A stretch of 64,000 bases of DNA from Eutreptiella sp. 'Long Island Sound 2002' (lineage: Eukaryota; Euglenozoa; Euglenophyceae; Eutreptiales; Eutreptiaceae), in the NCBI GenBank assembly GCA_964036045.1, contig OZ038389.1, positions 42,066,119 to 42,130,118 on the forward strand. Direction: 5' to 3'. The notes below the pieces were generated by a model. The model had not been told where the DNA came from and made no database searches. It saw only the letters and a program-made list of their open reading frames with translations. The position numbers and the translations under genes are program-made. Below, in pieces: positions 1 to 10,373 of this stretch; the stretch's first letter is position 1, and the number at the start of each line of letters is the position of its first letter.

Positions 1-200
1 TGTGTTGAGGGAGGGGAGGAGAGGAGTGCAGCCGTGGGAACGCCCTCTGGCGCTGCACGGACAGAGAGTACTGGCAGTAATACAATATACCCTATTGCAC
101 TGGTAGGTAGGCAGGTAATACTAGCAGGCACAATACAGTTACGTGTAGTACAGCTACCTATTCTGTATGTCCTGTGTTGTGTGTTGGGGGTACAAGGGGA

Positions 201-273
201 AGGAAGGGAATCGAACCCGCGACTGCCACTCAGCAGTTCATGGGGTTGACCGCTCGGCCACTCGGCCGGCGGT
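201..273 (-). repeat. tRNA-derived (Ser/Leu-like) module, array unit 1
   Basis: On the minus strand a box A (TGGCCGAGCGG, at 250-260) is followed by a box B (GGTTCGATTCC, at 207-217) at tRNA spacing. The D-arm and the ACTGCTGAG anticodon region recall tRNA-Ser. The acceptor ends do not pair, so this is a tRNA-derived Pol III promoter module, as in a SINE head, and not a working tRNA gene. Confidence 0.7.
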
Positions 274-732
274 ATAATGGGGCGGGTTGTGAGGGGCAGG
301 GGGGGAGAGCAGCCGTGGGATCGCCCACAGGCGCCGCTGGAGAGGGGGGAAGGTGGAGCGCAGCTGTGGGATCGCCCACAGGCGCTCCCGGGGGAGGGTG
401 GAGGGTAGGTGGGCAGCCGTGGGACAGCCCACTGCTGCAGTCGAGGCAGGGAGGGGCGAGAGGGGCAGGGGACGGGGCAGGGGGGAGGGAGGTCCACCAG
501 TGTGGGGCACCGCCGAAGCTCCCGCTCCTCAGGTTCTGTGAATGGAGGTACCTGCAGATGTGCTGTGGGGGGCGGTAGGGGAGGGGTCACGGAGATACAG
601 TACTGGCAGTAATACAATATACCCTATTGCACTGGTAGGTAGGTAGGTAATACTAGCAGGCAAAATACAGTTACGTGTAGTACAGCTACCTATACTGTAT
701 TTCCTGTGTTGTGTGTTGGGGGTACAAGGGGA

Positions 733-805
733 AGGAAGGGAATCGAACCCGCGACTGCCACCCAACAGTTCATGGGGTTGACCGCTCGGCCACTCGGCCG
801 GCGGT
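733..805 (-). repeat. tRNA-derived module, array unit 2
   Basis: This is the same module as in unit 1, with box B at 739-749 and box A at 782-792 on the minus strand. It differs by a few substitutions, for example CCCAACAG for CTCAGCAG in the anticodon region. Confidence 0.7.
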
Positions 806-1614
806 ACAATGGGGCGGGTTGCGAGGGGGAGGGGGGGAGAGCAGCCGTGGGATCGCCCACAGGCGCCGCTGGAGAGGGGGGAAGGTGGAGCGCAGCTGTG
901 GGATCGCCCACAGGCGCTCCCGGGGGGGGATGGAGGGTAGGTGGGCAGCCGTGGGACAGCCCACTGCTGCAGTCGAGGCAGGGAGGGGCGAGAGGGACAG
1001 GGGCCGGGGCAGGGGGGAGGGAGGTCCACCTGTGTGGGGCACCGTCGAGGTTCCCATCCTCAGGTTCTGTGAGTGGAGGCACCTGCAGATGTGCTGTGGG
1101 GGGCGGTAGGGGAGGGGTCACGGAGATACAGCACTGGCAATAATACAATATACCCTATTGCACTGGTAGGTAGGTAGGTAATACTAGCAGTGGGCGGGAG
1201 GGGGGGGGGGCACGGAGATCCGGTGTCATAACAGGAGGGTGTGCAGTGGTGTGTTCGCCCACTGGCGCTCCAGGGGGAGGGTGGAGGGTAGGTGGGCAGC
1301 CGTGGTACAGTCCACTGCTGCAGTCGAGGCAGGGAGGGGCGAGAGGGGCAGGGGCCGGGGCAGGGGGGAGGGAGGTCCACCTGTGCGGGGCACCGTCGGG
1401 GCTCCCGCTCCTCAAGTTCTGTGAGAGGAAGCACCTGCAGATGCGCTGTGGGGGCGGTAGGGGAGGGGTCACGGAGATACAGTACTGGCAGTAATACAAT
1501 ATACCCTATTGCACTGGTAGGTAGGTAGGTAATACTAGCAGGTAAAATACAGTTACGTGTAGTACAGCTACCTATTCTGTATTTCCTGTGTTGTGTGTTG
1601 GGGGTACAAGGGGA

Positions 1615-1687
1615 AGGAAGGGAATCGAACCCGCGACTGCCACTCAGCAGTTCATGGGGTTGACCGCTCGGCCACTCGGCCGGCGGT
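1615..1687 (-). repeat. tRNA-derived module, array unit 4
   Basis: This is the same module, with box B at 1621-1631 and box A at 1664-1674 on the minus strand. It appears identical to the unit 1 copy over the tRNA-like part. Confidence 0.7.
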
Positions 1688-2146
1688 ATAATGGGGCGGG
1701 TTGTGAGGGGCAGGGGGGGAGAGCAGCCGTGGGATCGCCCACAGGCGCCGCTGGAGAGGGGGGAAGGTGGAGCGCAGCTGTGGGATCGCCCACAGGCGCT
1801 CCCGGGGGGGGATGGAGGGTAGGTGGGCAGCCGTGGGACAGCCCACTGCTGCAATCGAGGCAGGGAGGGGCGAGAGGGGCAGGGGACGGGGCAGGGGGGA
1901 GGGAGGTCCACCTGTGTGGGGCACCGTCGGGGCTCCCGTTCCTCAGGTTCTGTGAGTGGAAGCACCTGCAGATGTGCTGTGGGGGGCGGTAGGGGAGGGG
2001 TCACGGAGATACAGTACTGGCAGTAATACAATATACCCTATTGCACTGGTAGGTAGGTAGGTAATACAAGCAGGCAAAATACAGTTACGTGTAGTACAGC
2101 TACCTATACTGTATTTCCTGTGTTGTGCGTTGGGGGTACAAGGGGA

Positions 2147-2219
2147 AGGAAGGGACTCGAACCCGCGACTGCCACCCAGCAGTTCATGGGGTTGACCGCT
2201 TGGCCACTCGGCCGGCGGT
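2147..2219 (-). repeat. tRNA-derived module, array unit 5
   Basis: This is the same module, with box B changed to GGTTCGAGTCC (2153-2163) and box A changed to TGGCCAAGCGG (2196-2206) on the minus strand. Both still fit Pol III consensus boxes. Confidence 0.65.
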
Positions 2220-2410
2220 ATAAGGGGCCGGCTTGTGAGGGGGAGGGAGCAAGAGCAGCCGTGGGATCGCCCACAGGCGCCGCTGGAGAGGGGGGAAGGT
2301 GGAGCGCAGCTGTGGGATCGCCCACAGGCGCTCCCGGGGGAGGGTGGAGGGTAGGAGGGCAGCCGTGGGACGGCCCACTGGCGCTGCCAGGGAAGGGAGG
2401 TGTGAGTGGG

Positions 2411-4086
2411 GCAGGGGCAGGGGGAGGGCTTGCTTGGGGGAGGGGGGGTGCCGGGCCTGCTTTCAGTCCGGCCCCCTTTCTGTTGGGGGTGGGGGGGGTA
2501 GGGGCAGCAAAAGGTCTGCTCTCCTGTTTCCTGGTCCCCAAGGGGAACCAGCCCACGGCCTGCACCCTCGCTTTGTGGTGGCTGAAATTTGGGCCGACAG
2601 GGAGCCCCGGAGGGGGGGGGGGGGGCTGGCTGTCAGAACGCAGCGACCCGACGCAACACGCGAAGTGAAGAACGGGTGGCTGTTCAGGGCCCCGTAAAGA
2701 GCCGCACCCCACGGACTGTCACACGGGGGGGGGGGTCTGGAAAGGGGCTCCAACGACCCCCCCCCCCCCCACCACCTCTGATTCGGATACGCGCGCACGC
2801 GCTTGTCCCGACGCGGAAAATGTTTTCGTTTCGACTGGGCCCGACCCCACGAGGGGACACTGTTTTTTCCTTCTGATTTTTTGAGTCAAAGAATGCCCAC
2901 GACCGATGGCCAACCGCCGGCATTGGGCGACTACCTGACGTCTGTTTGTGGTCCACCGCCCCTTCCGCCCCCTCCGCCCGCCCCTCTTCTGTTTCCTTTG
3001 TTCGTGTGGCTCGGACCCCGCCTTCGTGCGGAGGAGCCCCCAAGTCATTGGCTGAAGTCGGGCTGCTTCGTCCCGAAACGGGCGTTTGCGAAACGCATGG
3101 GAACCTTTCGAGGTCCCAGTTCACAGACGGGAACTCCACGGGGCATTGGAAGTCACACAGGCAGTCCCTGACCACGTCCGCCCCCGAATCGGGCGGGTGT
3201 GCGATTGGAGGGTGCGGGCAATTTAGAGGGCGACGGACTGGAAATGCGACCGAAGAATAGGCGAACTTTGGAATGGCACAATTTCAAATTTGGAAGGGCA
3301 AAACTTGGCACAACAAAAATGTACCAAATTTTGCAGTGGTATTTTGAGGACCAAAGCCTTTGAGCGCTCTTGGTGTACACTGCCTCAGCAAACAACAACA
3401 GCACGCATCCAGAAGCCAACATTCACGGTGTATGTGTGTTCTTGTGCCACAGTCTGGGAATTGTGTACCAAATCTCGCAATGAGATTTACAGGGGGAACC
3501 AATGAAATGCATAGGGGGGCAATCAATCTCCAGCAGGAGAGGCAGCAGCGGTGGCCCGTATCAGTGAAGCAAGTGTTCCTCTACCCACTCACTAGCCCCC
3601 CCCTCCCCCGTGAGGGAGAAACGACTGCTCCGTATTCCGCGAGTCGTGAGCGGGCTGGCGGGCGCCCCCCAAACAAATGGCATCCTTCGATCTCGGCCCA
3701 AGTCCCATCCCACCCCCCCCCCCCCCCCACAGGGCGCCCTCTCACCCACGGCGGCTCCCGGGTCGTATCTCCCGGTCCCCTCGACGGGTCCCCGAGTCTG
3801 TGATGACCTGTGATCACCCTCGGAGGAACTGGCACAGGGTTGGGGATTCACTCGGGTCGGGACGCGCCCGTGCAGGCCCCTGGGGACCTGCGTGGCACCG
3901 GGCGGCCCGCCCCCATGCCCCCTCGAGTCCACTCCATCTCCGGAGGCGGGGTCCACTGATTGGCGGCCGCTGCACTTAGTTACCGTCAGAACTGGCTCGT
4001 CTGCACCGCCTGGCGCTGTGATACGGGGGTTGGGGGGTGGGGGTGGGCCGTGGGAGTGGGAACATGCGATGTTTGGAATAGCAAAA
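2411..4086. other. Intergenic, no gene seen
   Basis: The stretch is GC-rich with several G or C runs (for example a 16-base C run at 3713-3728). Reading frames on both strands are compositional, with proline- or glycine-rich translations and no domain. A ~80-bp block at 2637-2715 recurs at 56597-56690. Confidence 0.6.
2637..2715 (+). repeat. Dispersed repeat, copy 1 of 2
   Basis: The sequence around CGACGCAACACGCGAAG, GAAGAACGGGTG and CAGGGCCCCGTAAAG, ending in a G run after TGTCACAC, is closely matched at 56597-56690. Both copies end in the same G run, so the run is part of the repeat. Confidence 0.75.
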
Positions 4087-4515
4087 TCACCTCGAAGAGA
4101 GGTTGTTAGATCAAGTGCAGGCGCGGGCGTCGTATACCCCCCTTTTTTGGGGTCGTTCGCGTAGCATACCCCAACGTATGGTTTCTGACGTCCAACCCCT
4201 TGTAAAATCATCATTTTAGGACCAAAAATGATCCCCCAATGATTTTTGGGATTTTGACTCCCGTACCCCCCGCACCTGGGTACCCCTTTTTTAACGGGGG
4301 GGGTCAAAACTTCTTTGCGTATTGTGGTTGCTGTGTGTGTATTTGGACCTGGGTCCTAAAGAATTTTTTCCTTGTATATGGACCCCCTAACCCATGGCGG
4401 GGGACCCGGGTCCCAACTCTGGGTACCCCCAGTCGCCCCCCCCCCCCCCCCCCATATGGCCCCTTGGCAGTTAGGACTTAGCCGTTTTCACGCTGGATGG
4501 GCTGTTTAGTGGCAC
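4087..4515. repeat. Dispersed repeat family R2, copy A
   Basis: It starts at TCACCTCGAAGAGAGG, continues through GTTGTTAGATCAAGTGCAG and a TATACCCC/TTTTTTGGGGTC block, then CCCCTTGTAAAATCAT and ATCCCCCAATGA. Similar copies occur at 4874, 7137, 8173 and 63465 with different lengths. No coding capacity is evident. Ends are approximate because the flanks belong to other repeats. Confidence 0.75.
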
Positions 4516-4529
4516 GTGAAAATTTGGTC

Positions 4530-4873
4530 GAAATTCTATTGCCCTCGGCAAGTCCACCTCGCAGATAATCTACCCCAAGCAACACACACCCAACATAGGG
4601 TAAAAACTACATAGATATGGGCTAACACATGCCTTACATATCTTGGATGGTCATTTCAGGTGATCGCAATATCAAAAAAATAAGTTTCGGAAACTTCGAT
4701 TTTTGAGCTGCCCACGGTAAAAAAACCGCATAAGCTGGTTTTGTACCAATCCCTTGGGAGAACCCCCCGCCGCCAATACCCAAATAGGGTGAAAAACACA
4801 TAAATATGGCCTAAAACATGCTTTGCATACCTTGGGTGGTCGTTTTAGGTGATGATGGTATCAAAGAAATAAG
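4530..4873 (-). repeat. Repeat family R1, inverted copies
   Basis: The stretch matches, in reverse complement, the tandem ~190-bp repeats at 8640-9650: shared phrases include CACCTCGCAGA, AATCTACCCCAAGCAACACAC and GGTCATTTTAGGTGATC. Two units are present here. Confidence 0.7.
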
Positions 4874-5128
4874 TCACCTTGAAGAGAGGTTGTTAGATCA
4901 AGTGCAGGTGTGGGTGTTGTATACCCCCTAACCCCCTTTTTTGGGGTCATTCGCGTAGCATACTCCAAGGCATGATATTTGATGTCCAACCCCTTGTAAA
5001 ATCATTATTTTGCCCAAAAAGACAATCCCCCAATGGATTTTTTTGATTCTGAGGCCTCTATCCCCTAAAACTGGATATCACTTTTTTGAGGGGGGGCTGG
5101 GGGGGGGTCAAAAGTTTGTGCTCAGAAG
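4874..5128. repeat. Dispersed repeat family R2, copy B
   Basis: It begins TCACCTTGAAGAGAGG and shares ATGATATTTGATGTCCAACC and GATTCTGAGGCCTCTATCCC with the copy at 63465-63700. It abuts the tRNA-like inverted-repeat element on its right. Confidence 0.7.
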
Positions 5129-5324
5129 GCTCCAAGCAGTGGGGAGGCACATTTCTGTCACAACAAACCCCGGTCGAACGGTCAAATGGTCTGTTGTCGG
5201 TGGCGCCGCCGCCATGTTCACCCAACCGGGGTTCGAACCGCCGACCAACAAGTCTGCGGTCAGCTGCATTACCATTTCACCACAGCTTGCCCTGAATTTG
5301 GCTTTCCTCCCCACTGCTTGGAGC
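5129..5324 (-). mobile_element. tRNA-like module bounded by 19-bp inverted repeats
   Basis: Perfect 19-bp inverted repeats (GCTCCAAGCAGTGGGGAGG at 5129-5147 and its complement at 5306-5324) enclose a minus-strand tRNA-like sequence. Box A (TGGTGAAATGG) lies at 5272-5282 and box B (GGTTCGAACC) at 5230-5239. Stems outside the boxes are imperfect, so a SINE-like or chimeric MITE is more likely than a real tRNA gene. The GCTCCAAGCAGTGGGG arm also occurs alone near 63671, next to R2 copy E. Confidence 0.6.
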
Positions 5325-5335
5325 CGAGTCTGCTA

Positions 5336-5410
5336 CTGACAAAAAACCCAAACCGTGTGTTTCTGTCTGACTGACAAAAAACCCAAACTGTGTGTTTCTG
5401 TCTGACTGAC
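5336..5410. repeat. 35-bp tandem duplication
   Basis: The phrase CTGACAAAAAACCCAAAC followed by TGTGTGTTTCTGTCTGA occurs twice back to back with a single T/C difference. Confidence 0.85.
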
Positions 5411-5621
5411 TGCTGGCCTGCCTAACTGACTGATTGGCTGCCTGTCAGCCTCTCTTCAAGGTGCATTGCTGAAGGCAATAGAATTTTGGTGTGGAGAAAT
5501 TTTGGCACCAATATTCCTTAGTCCCGTGCTGCTGTCCGGTGACGGATCGGAGGGTGTTCGATCGGTCCGTCGTCCTTTGGCGGATGGCCCGTGGCCGCCT
5601 CTGCTTCGTTGTACAGACCTG

Positions 5622-6335
5622 ATGGAGGACGATACCAGAGCATTGCAACCGCCCGGCGAAGACCACAGACCCCGCCATCTGCCCCCGCCCGCGGAGACGG
5701 TCAAAGTTGTGGAACGCCTGCAGAATTCCGACGCCCGCAGTGTTCCAGTCCGCCCCCCTGAGGCCCGAGACGGGCTGGCGCAGAAGCATTTGATTACCTT
5801 CAGCGGGTGCCAGGTCTGGACGCATGCCTGGACCGTGGGTGACGCAGAAGCTGAGAGTGGACTGAAGGGGGAAAGCGTACGTTACAGTCATGATCCTGCC
5901 GTGCCGTCCGGGATGGTCTCGTTAGGAATTGGGCCAGAGCAGTGCAAGCCCGTTTGGGTGTGGTCTGAGGTTAGGGCTGTCCCCAAGAACCCCACTTTTT
6001 TTTTGCCCTTAAGGACAGGCCCCAAGGACCACCAACCGCCAACTGCCAACCGCCACCAAACGCCAAATGCCAAACGCCAACCGCCACTCAACCCCCAACC
6101 GTCAACCGCCACAAACCACCAACAGTCAACCGCCGACCGCCACCAACCGTCAACCATTGTTCAATTCTGTTTCTGTGGTTTTGTGTCTTGCCCATGTCTT
6201 GGCCATGAAGCAGAGAGCGTCCCCGTGAACGTTCGTTTTCTGTTGGCGTCACGAACGTTATTTCCCCCTCTTTTCCCCTCAAGGACAGCCGTGTCTGAGG
6301 TACTGGTCATTGGTATGGGCTCTGGAGTGCGCTGA
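5622..6335 (+). CDS. Unrecognised ORF, doubtful
   Basis: An ATG at 5622 opens a frame of about 237 codons. The first ~130 codons (starting MEDDTRALQPPGEDH) have mixed composition and could be an exon. From about codon 135 the frame runs into the AACCGCC-type microsatellite at 6028-6155 and then low-complexity sequence. No domain, signal peptide or membrane segment is visible and the minus strand is also open, so it may not be coding. Confidence 0.2.
   Translation: MEDDTRALQPPGEDHRPRHLPPPAETVKVVERLQNSDARSVPVRPPEARDGLAQKHLITFSGCQVWTHAWTVGDAEAESGLKGESVRYSHDPAVPSGMVSLGIGPEQCKPVWVWSEVRAVPKNPTFFLPLRTGPKDHQPPTANRHQTPNAKRQPPLNPQPSTATNHQQSTADRHQPSTIVQFCFCGFVSCPCLGHEAESVPVNVRFLLASRTLFPPLFPSRTAVSEVLVIGMGSGVR
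6028..6155. repeat. Microsatellite, AACCGCC/CAACCGCCA type
   Basis: Short degenerate units of the kind CCAACCGCCA, CCAAACGCCA and GTCAACCGCC run for about 125 bp. Confidence 0.85.
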
Positions 6336-7136
6336 AGTTCTGGACCTGTGGTGTCGAGTGGTCGGCGTGCACGGGGGTGGGTCCTGCCGGCAGCCTCCAC
6401 CCCCTGTACACCCCCCCACCCCCCCACCCACGCAGTCCCGAGGCAGGACCACAGGGTCATCAGGCGCACCGTGTCTTATCACTGCTGCGCTGCGGACTGG
6501 AAAAGCCCCCCCTTTGCGTTGGCACGGCCTGGCCTCAGCACGGCTGACGGTCCTTCTTCTGACCGCAGTTTCTGTGGTCAGGAATGCACGATGACATGTT
6601 CGTGAGGCGGTTGTAGTGGCGGAGCTGGGGTTGGGACAGGCCTGTGGGGGTCTGGAAGCGGTTTGCCATGCACAGCCCTTGGGGCTGGCTGCCAACCGCT
6701 GTTGGTTTCCCGCCACCGTCACCACCGCCTCTTAAAGCCCTTGTGAAAGTGGTCTGTTTTCACAGACGACGCTCCTGGCAGGCCCGTTGTGCTGCAAATC
6801 TGGTCGTACAACGGTTGGGGTGGGCATTTCGTCTTCAAGGAAGGTGGCGCAATTCCCCTTTGCGAGATTTAGGGGTGTCGGCAGTGCAGTGAAGATGCCA
6901 ATGGCGCTGCATACTGCAGGTACCCCCAACGTCGGGTGTTGCAGCGTCGTTTTACCGTTTCTTAGCCCGCTCCTCAAGTACACCACATTTGTTTCCGTTT
7001 CCGTGGCCTTTTGCGACGTTGCAGAGACCTTGAGACGTTCATTGTGCACGAAGCATGGGCTTGCACGCGAGGGTGTGCGTGCGGCAGTTGGGAGCTCTGG
7101 GATTTCTAAGGCTGCCAAAGATCTCCCCCCATGAAA
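6336..7136. other. Intergenic, no gene seen
   Basis: Short frames on both strands have no recognisable features. Confidence 0.55.
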
Positions 7137-7570
7137 TCACCTCGAAGAGAGGTTGTTAGATCAAGTGCAGGCACGAGCGTCGTATACCCCCTTTTTTTGG
7201 GGTCGTTTGCGTAGCATACCCCAATGTATGATTTCTGACGTCCGACCCCTTGTAAAATCATCATTTTAGGACCAAAAATGATCCCCCAATGATTTTTTGG
7301 ATTTTGATCCCCGTACCCCCCCGCACCTGGGTACCCCTTTTTTTAAGGGGGGGGGTCAAAACTTCTTTGCGTATTGTGGCCGCTGTGTGAGTATTCGGAG
7401 CTGCGTTCTGAAGAATTTTTTCCTTGTATATGGACCCCCTAACCGATGGCGGGGGACCCGGGTCCCAACTCCGGGTACCCCCAGTCGGCCCCCCCCATAT
7501 GGCTCCTTGGCAGTGAGGACTCAACCGTTTTCACGCTGGATGGGCTGTTTAGTGGCACGTGAAAGTTTTT
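7137..7570. repeat. Dispersed repeat family R2, copy C
   Basis: This copy is close to 4087-4515 along its whole length, including the later part with GAATTTTTTCCTTGTATATG, GGGGGACCCGGGTCCCAACT and GGGCTGTTTAGTGGCACGTG. Differences are mainly point changes and altered lengths of C and G runs. Confidence 0.85.
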
Positions 7571-7584
7571 TGAAATTCGATTTT

Positions 7585-7985
7585 TCATGAAACCCCTACG
7601 TTGCCCCTAGGATGGGTTTGGGTGATCATTAGATGACAATACGGGTACTTGAGCACCCATGGGGACCCACGTAGTAGTGGCCGCTAGGCCTATGTAGCCC
7701 GTGCCATGGGCCCCCCGAAAGCCCCAAAATTGCTGTTGCGTAGGCTGTTTAGTGACACTTGAAAAATTTTTTTCACATTTCGACTTTTTCCGAAACCCTT
7801 TTGTTGCCCCTAGGATGGGTTTGGGTGATCATTTGGTGACAATACGGGTACTTGAGCGCCCATGGGGACCCACGTAGTGGCCACTAGGCCCATCTAGCCC
7901 GAGCCATGCTCCCCCCCTCCCAAAAGCTTCAAAATTGCTGTTTGTAGGTGGTTCAATGGCATTTGGTGTGTGCACAAACTGCTTT
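7585..7985. repeat. ~205-bp tandem duplication
   Basis: TTGCCCCTAGGATGGGTTTG, GACAATACGGGTACTTGAG and CATGGGGACCCACGTAGT occur in both halves (7602 and 7807 onward). The two halves differ by scattered substitutions and small indels, so the duplication is not recent. Confidence 0.8.
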
Positions 7986-8172
7986 AGCAGTTTGCAATTT
8001 TTTTTTGATATTGTGGCCACTCACAATGATGAAATATGCTATGTAAAGCATTTTTTAGACCCTCTTTGTGTGTTTTTCACCCTGTTTGGGTGTGTGTGTG
8101 GGGGGGGGTCCCAAGGGGGCTAGGGCACAACCTGCTCATGTAGTTTTCTAACCGGCGGCTCAAAAATGGAAT

Positions 8173-8450
8173 TCACCTCGCAGAGGTTGTTAGATCAAAG
8201 CCGGGCAGGCGTATACAGGGGAAAACGCCACATACCCCCCCTTTTGGGCTTTTTTGGGCCTATTCGCATACCCTACCCCAAGGAGTTGAATTGTTAGTTT
8301 GACCCTTTGTAAAATCATTATTTTGTCCAATAAACGCATCCCCCAATGAGTTTTTGGTCCGGACCCCCCTAAACCCCCCCGCTTGAAACCCACTTTTTTG
8401 AGCTTTTGAGGGAGGTGGGGGGGGGGTTCAAAAAAATGACCCCCCCTTTT
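8173..8450. repeat. Dispersed repeat family R2, copy D (diverged)
   Basis: It starts TTCACCTCGCAGAGGTTG and shares the TAAAATCATTATTTTGTCC and ATCCCCCAATGA phrases. Its first 12 bases (CACCTCGCAGAG) are inverted at about 9396-9407 (CTCTGCGAGGTG), so the interval 8173-9407 has the outline of a terminal-inverted-repeat element. Confidence 0.65.
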
Positions 8451-8639
8451 TTTGGGTCGAAAATCATGAATCTTTTGGTCTTTTTGACTTTGAGCCGAAA
8501 AAGTGTTTCCGGGTCCCGAATCCATGGGGTTTGTATGGGGCGGAGTGGGACGAGCGCTTATGCTGTTTACGCACTTTTCAGCCATTTTTGCTATGTTGGC
8601 GGTTTTGGCGACCTTGCTGACCCCTTGCTACCCACTCTG

Positions 8640-9930
8640 AGGGGTATGAGTGGGGATGCAGTTTTTCACCATGGACAGCTCAAAAATCAAAGTTTCCAAA
8701 ACTTATTTTTTTATATTGTGATCACCTAAAATGACCATCCAAGGCATGTAAAGCATGTTTTAGACCATATTCATGTGTTTTTCACTTTATTTGGGTATTG
8801 GGCGCCGGGGGGGCGGTCTCCCAAGGGATTGGTACACCACCTGCTTATGCAGTTTTTCACCCTGGACAGCTCAAAAATCAAAGTCTTCAAAACTTTTTTT
8901 TTTCATATTGTGATCACCAAAAATGACCATCCAAGGTATGCAAAGCATGTTTGAGACCATATTCATGTGTTTTTCACCTTATTTGGGTATTGGGTGCCGG
9001 GGGGGGGGGTTCTCCCAAGGGATTGGTACACAACCTACTAATGCAGTTTTTTATCATGGCCAGCTCAAAAATCGAAGTTTCCGAAACTTTTTTTTAATCA
9101 CCTAAAATGACCATCCAAGATAGTTAAAGCATGATTTAGGCCGTATTTATGTGTTTTTCACCCTATTTGGGTATTGGGTGCCGGGGGGGGGGGGGGGGGG
9201 TCCAAATGGGATTGGTACACAACCTGCTTATGCATATATTCCAGTCTACACAGCTCAAAAATCGAAGTTTCCAAAACTATTTTTTTGATATTGTGATCAG
9301 CTAAAATGACCATCCAAGATATGTAAAGCATGTTTTAGCCCATATTTATGTAGTTTCCACCCTATTTAGGGTGTGTGTTGCTTGGGGTAGATTCTCTGCG
9401 AGGTGGACTTGCCGAAGGCAACAGAATTTCCGAAACTGATTTTTTTGATATTTGGACCATTCAAAATGCTGAAACATCCTATATCAAGCATGTTTTAGCC
9501 CCTCTTTATGTGGTTTTCGCCCTATTTGGGTGTTGGGGGGGGCTCCCAAGGGGTTCAGGGCACAACCCGCTTATGCGGTTTTCCAGCCTTGGCAGCTCAA
9601 AAATGGAAATTTCCGGAACTAATTTTTTTGATATTCTGTGGCCCTGGCGTGCTCAGGCCTGCCCGATCTTGATTACGAGTCCAGAGGGAACCGAGTTGTG
9701 CCTGCCTGAGGGACAGGGTGCACCGAGGTAGGGCAGGGAGGGGGGGGCGGGGGCAGCAGGAGTACACCCTAAACCATACAAATTATCAAATATCCAATGT
9801 AAAGCATGTTTTAACCCCTCTTTATGTTTTTTTCACCCTATTTGGGTGTTGGAGGGGGGGGGGGGGGAGGGGCTCCCAAGGGGGCTGGGGCACAACCTGC
9901 TCATGCAGTTTTCCCGCCTCGGCAGCTCAA
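8640..9930. repeat. Repeat family R1, ~190-bp tandem units
   Basis: A unit with GACAGCTCAAAAATC, AAGTTTCC, ATATTGTGATCACC, AAAATGACCATCCAAG, AAAGCATGTTTTAG, TGTGTTTTTCACC, TTTGGGTATTGGG, a G run and CCAAGGGATTGGTACAC repeats from 8660 to about 9640 in five or more copies, with a further part-copy at 9780-9930. The G run at the same place in each unit varies in length. Confidence 0.85.
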
Positions 9931-10141
9931 AAGTGGTCCTCCCTTCCCCCTTTTCGAGGTGCCTTGCCGAAGGCAATATAATTTCCCCGGCAAAAGAATG
10001 CCTGCACACCCCCCTCCCCTCTGTATTGATGCCAATTGTAACAGTCTCCGCTCCCTACACCCCCGCCTCCGCCCTCTGCGCTCCCTCCCCCCCCGGTGCC
10101 TCTGTACGCACTCCCTCAGCGCCCCGCCCTCTGTTGCACTA

Positions 10142-10373
10142 GGACTGCCAGACCTCTGCAGATGCCCTTATCGATGGGGTGCGGCAGGGGGCCATGTCCT
10201 GGGCCCTGCAGAAGGCACTGAAGACGAATGGCTACTGCCTCACGAACCAAGAGGTTTTGTGGGAGATCCGGGCGCTGCTGAAGGGCAAGTATTCGCAGAG
10301 CCCGGGGCTGACTGGGTGTAACAAGCGGGACTTTGGCGACGTGTTCATCTACGGCACTCGTTCATGTCCATGA
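10142..10373 (+). CDS. Plausible exon of an unrecognised gene
   Basis: After a pyrimidine-rich stretch ending GTTGCACTAG at 10141, a frame of about 77 codons runs to a TGA at 10371-10373. The product begins DCQTSADALIDGVRQ and has helical, mixed composition unlike the repeat translations nearby, ending DFGDVFIYGTRSCP. There is no ATG before the acceptor-like AG, so an upstream exon would be needed. No family is recognised. It could also be a fortuitous open stretch. Confidence 0.35.

Larger units (their letters stand above)
1..2410. repeat. Five-copy tandem array, ~535-bp unit
   Basis: Units begin at the motif GTACTGGCAGTAATACAATA near positions 68, 598, 1130 (variant), 1478 and 2012. Full units are about 530-537 bp. 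The third is only ~343 bp and lacks the middle part with the tRNA-like module. Every unit has a GTAGGTAGGTAG micro-repeat, the phrase GTGGGATCGCCCACAGGCGC and a G-rich end. The fifth unit loses similarity after about 2400. All the open frames here are translations of the repeat in several phases and are not genes. Confidence 0.9.

Noticed and set aside
201-2219. Calling the tRNA-like modules as functional tRNA genes
   Set aside because: Acceptor stems do not pair and the anticodon stems are broken; only Pol III boxes are kept.
1-2410. Multiple 60-320 codon frames on both strands
   Set aside because: They are translations of the 535-bp repeat in several phases, with Gly/Arg- or Pro/Ser-rich composition.
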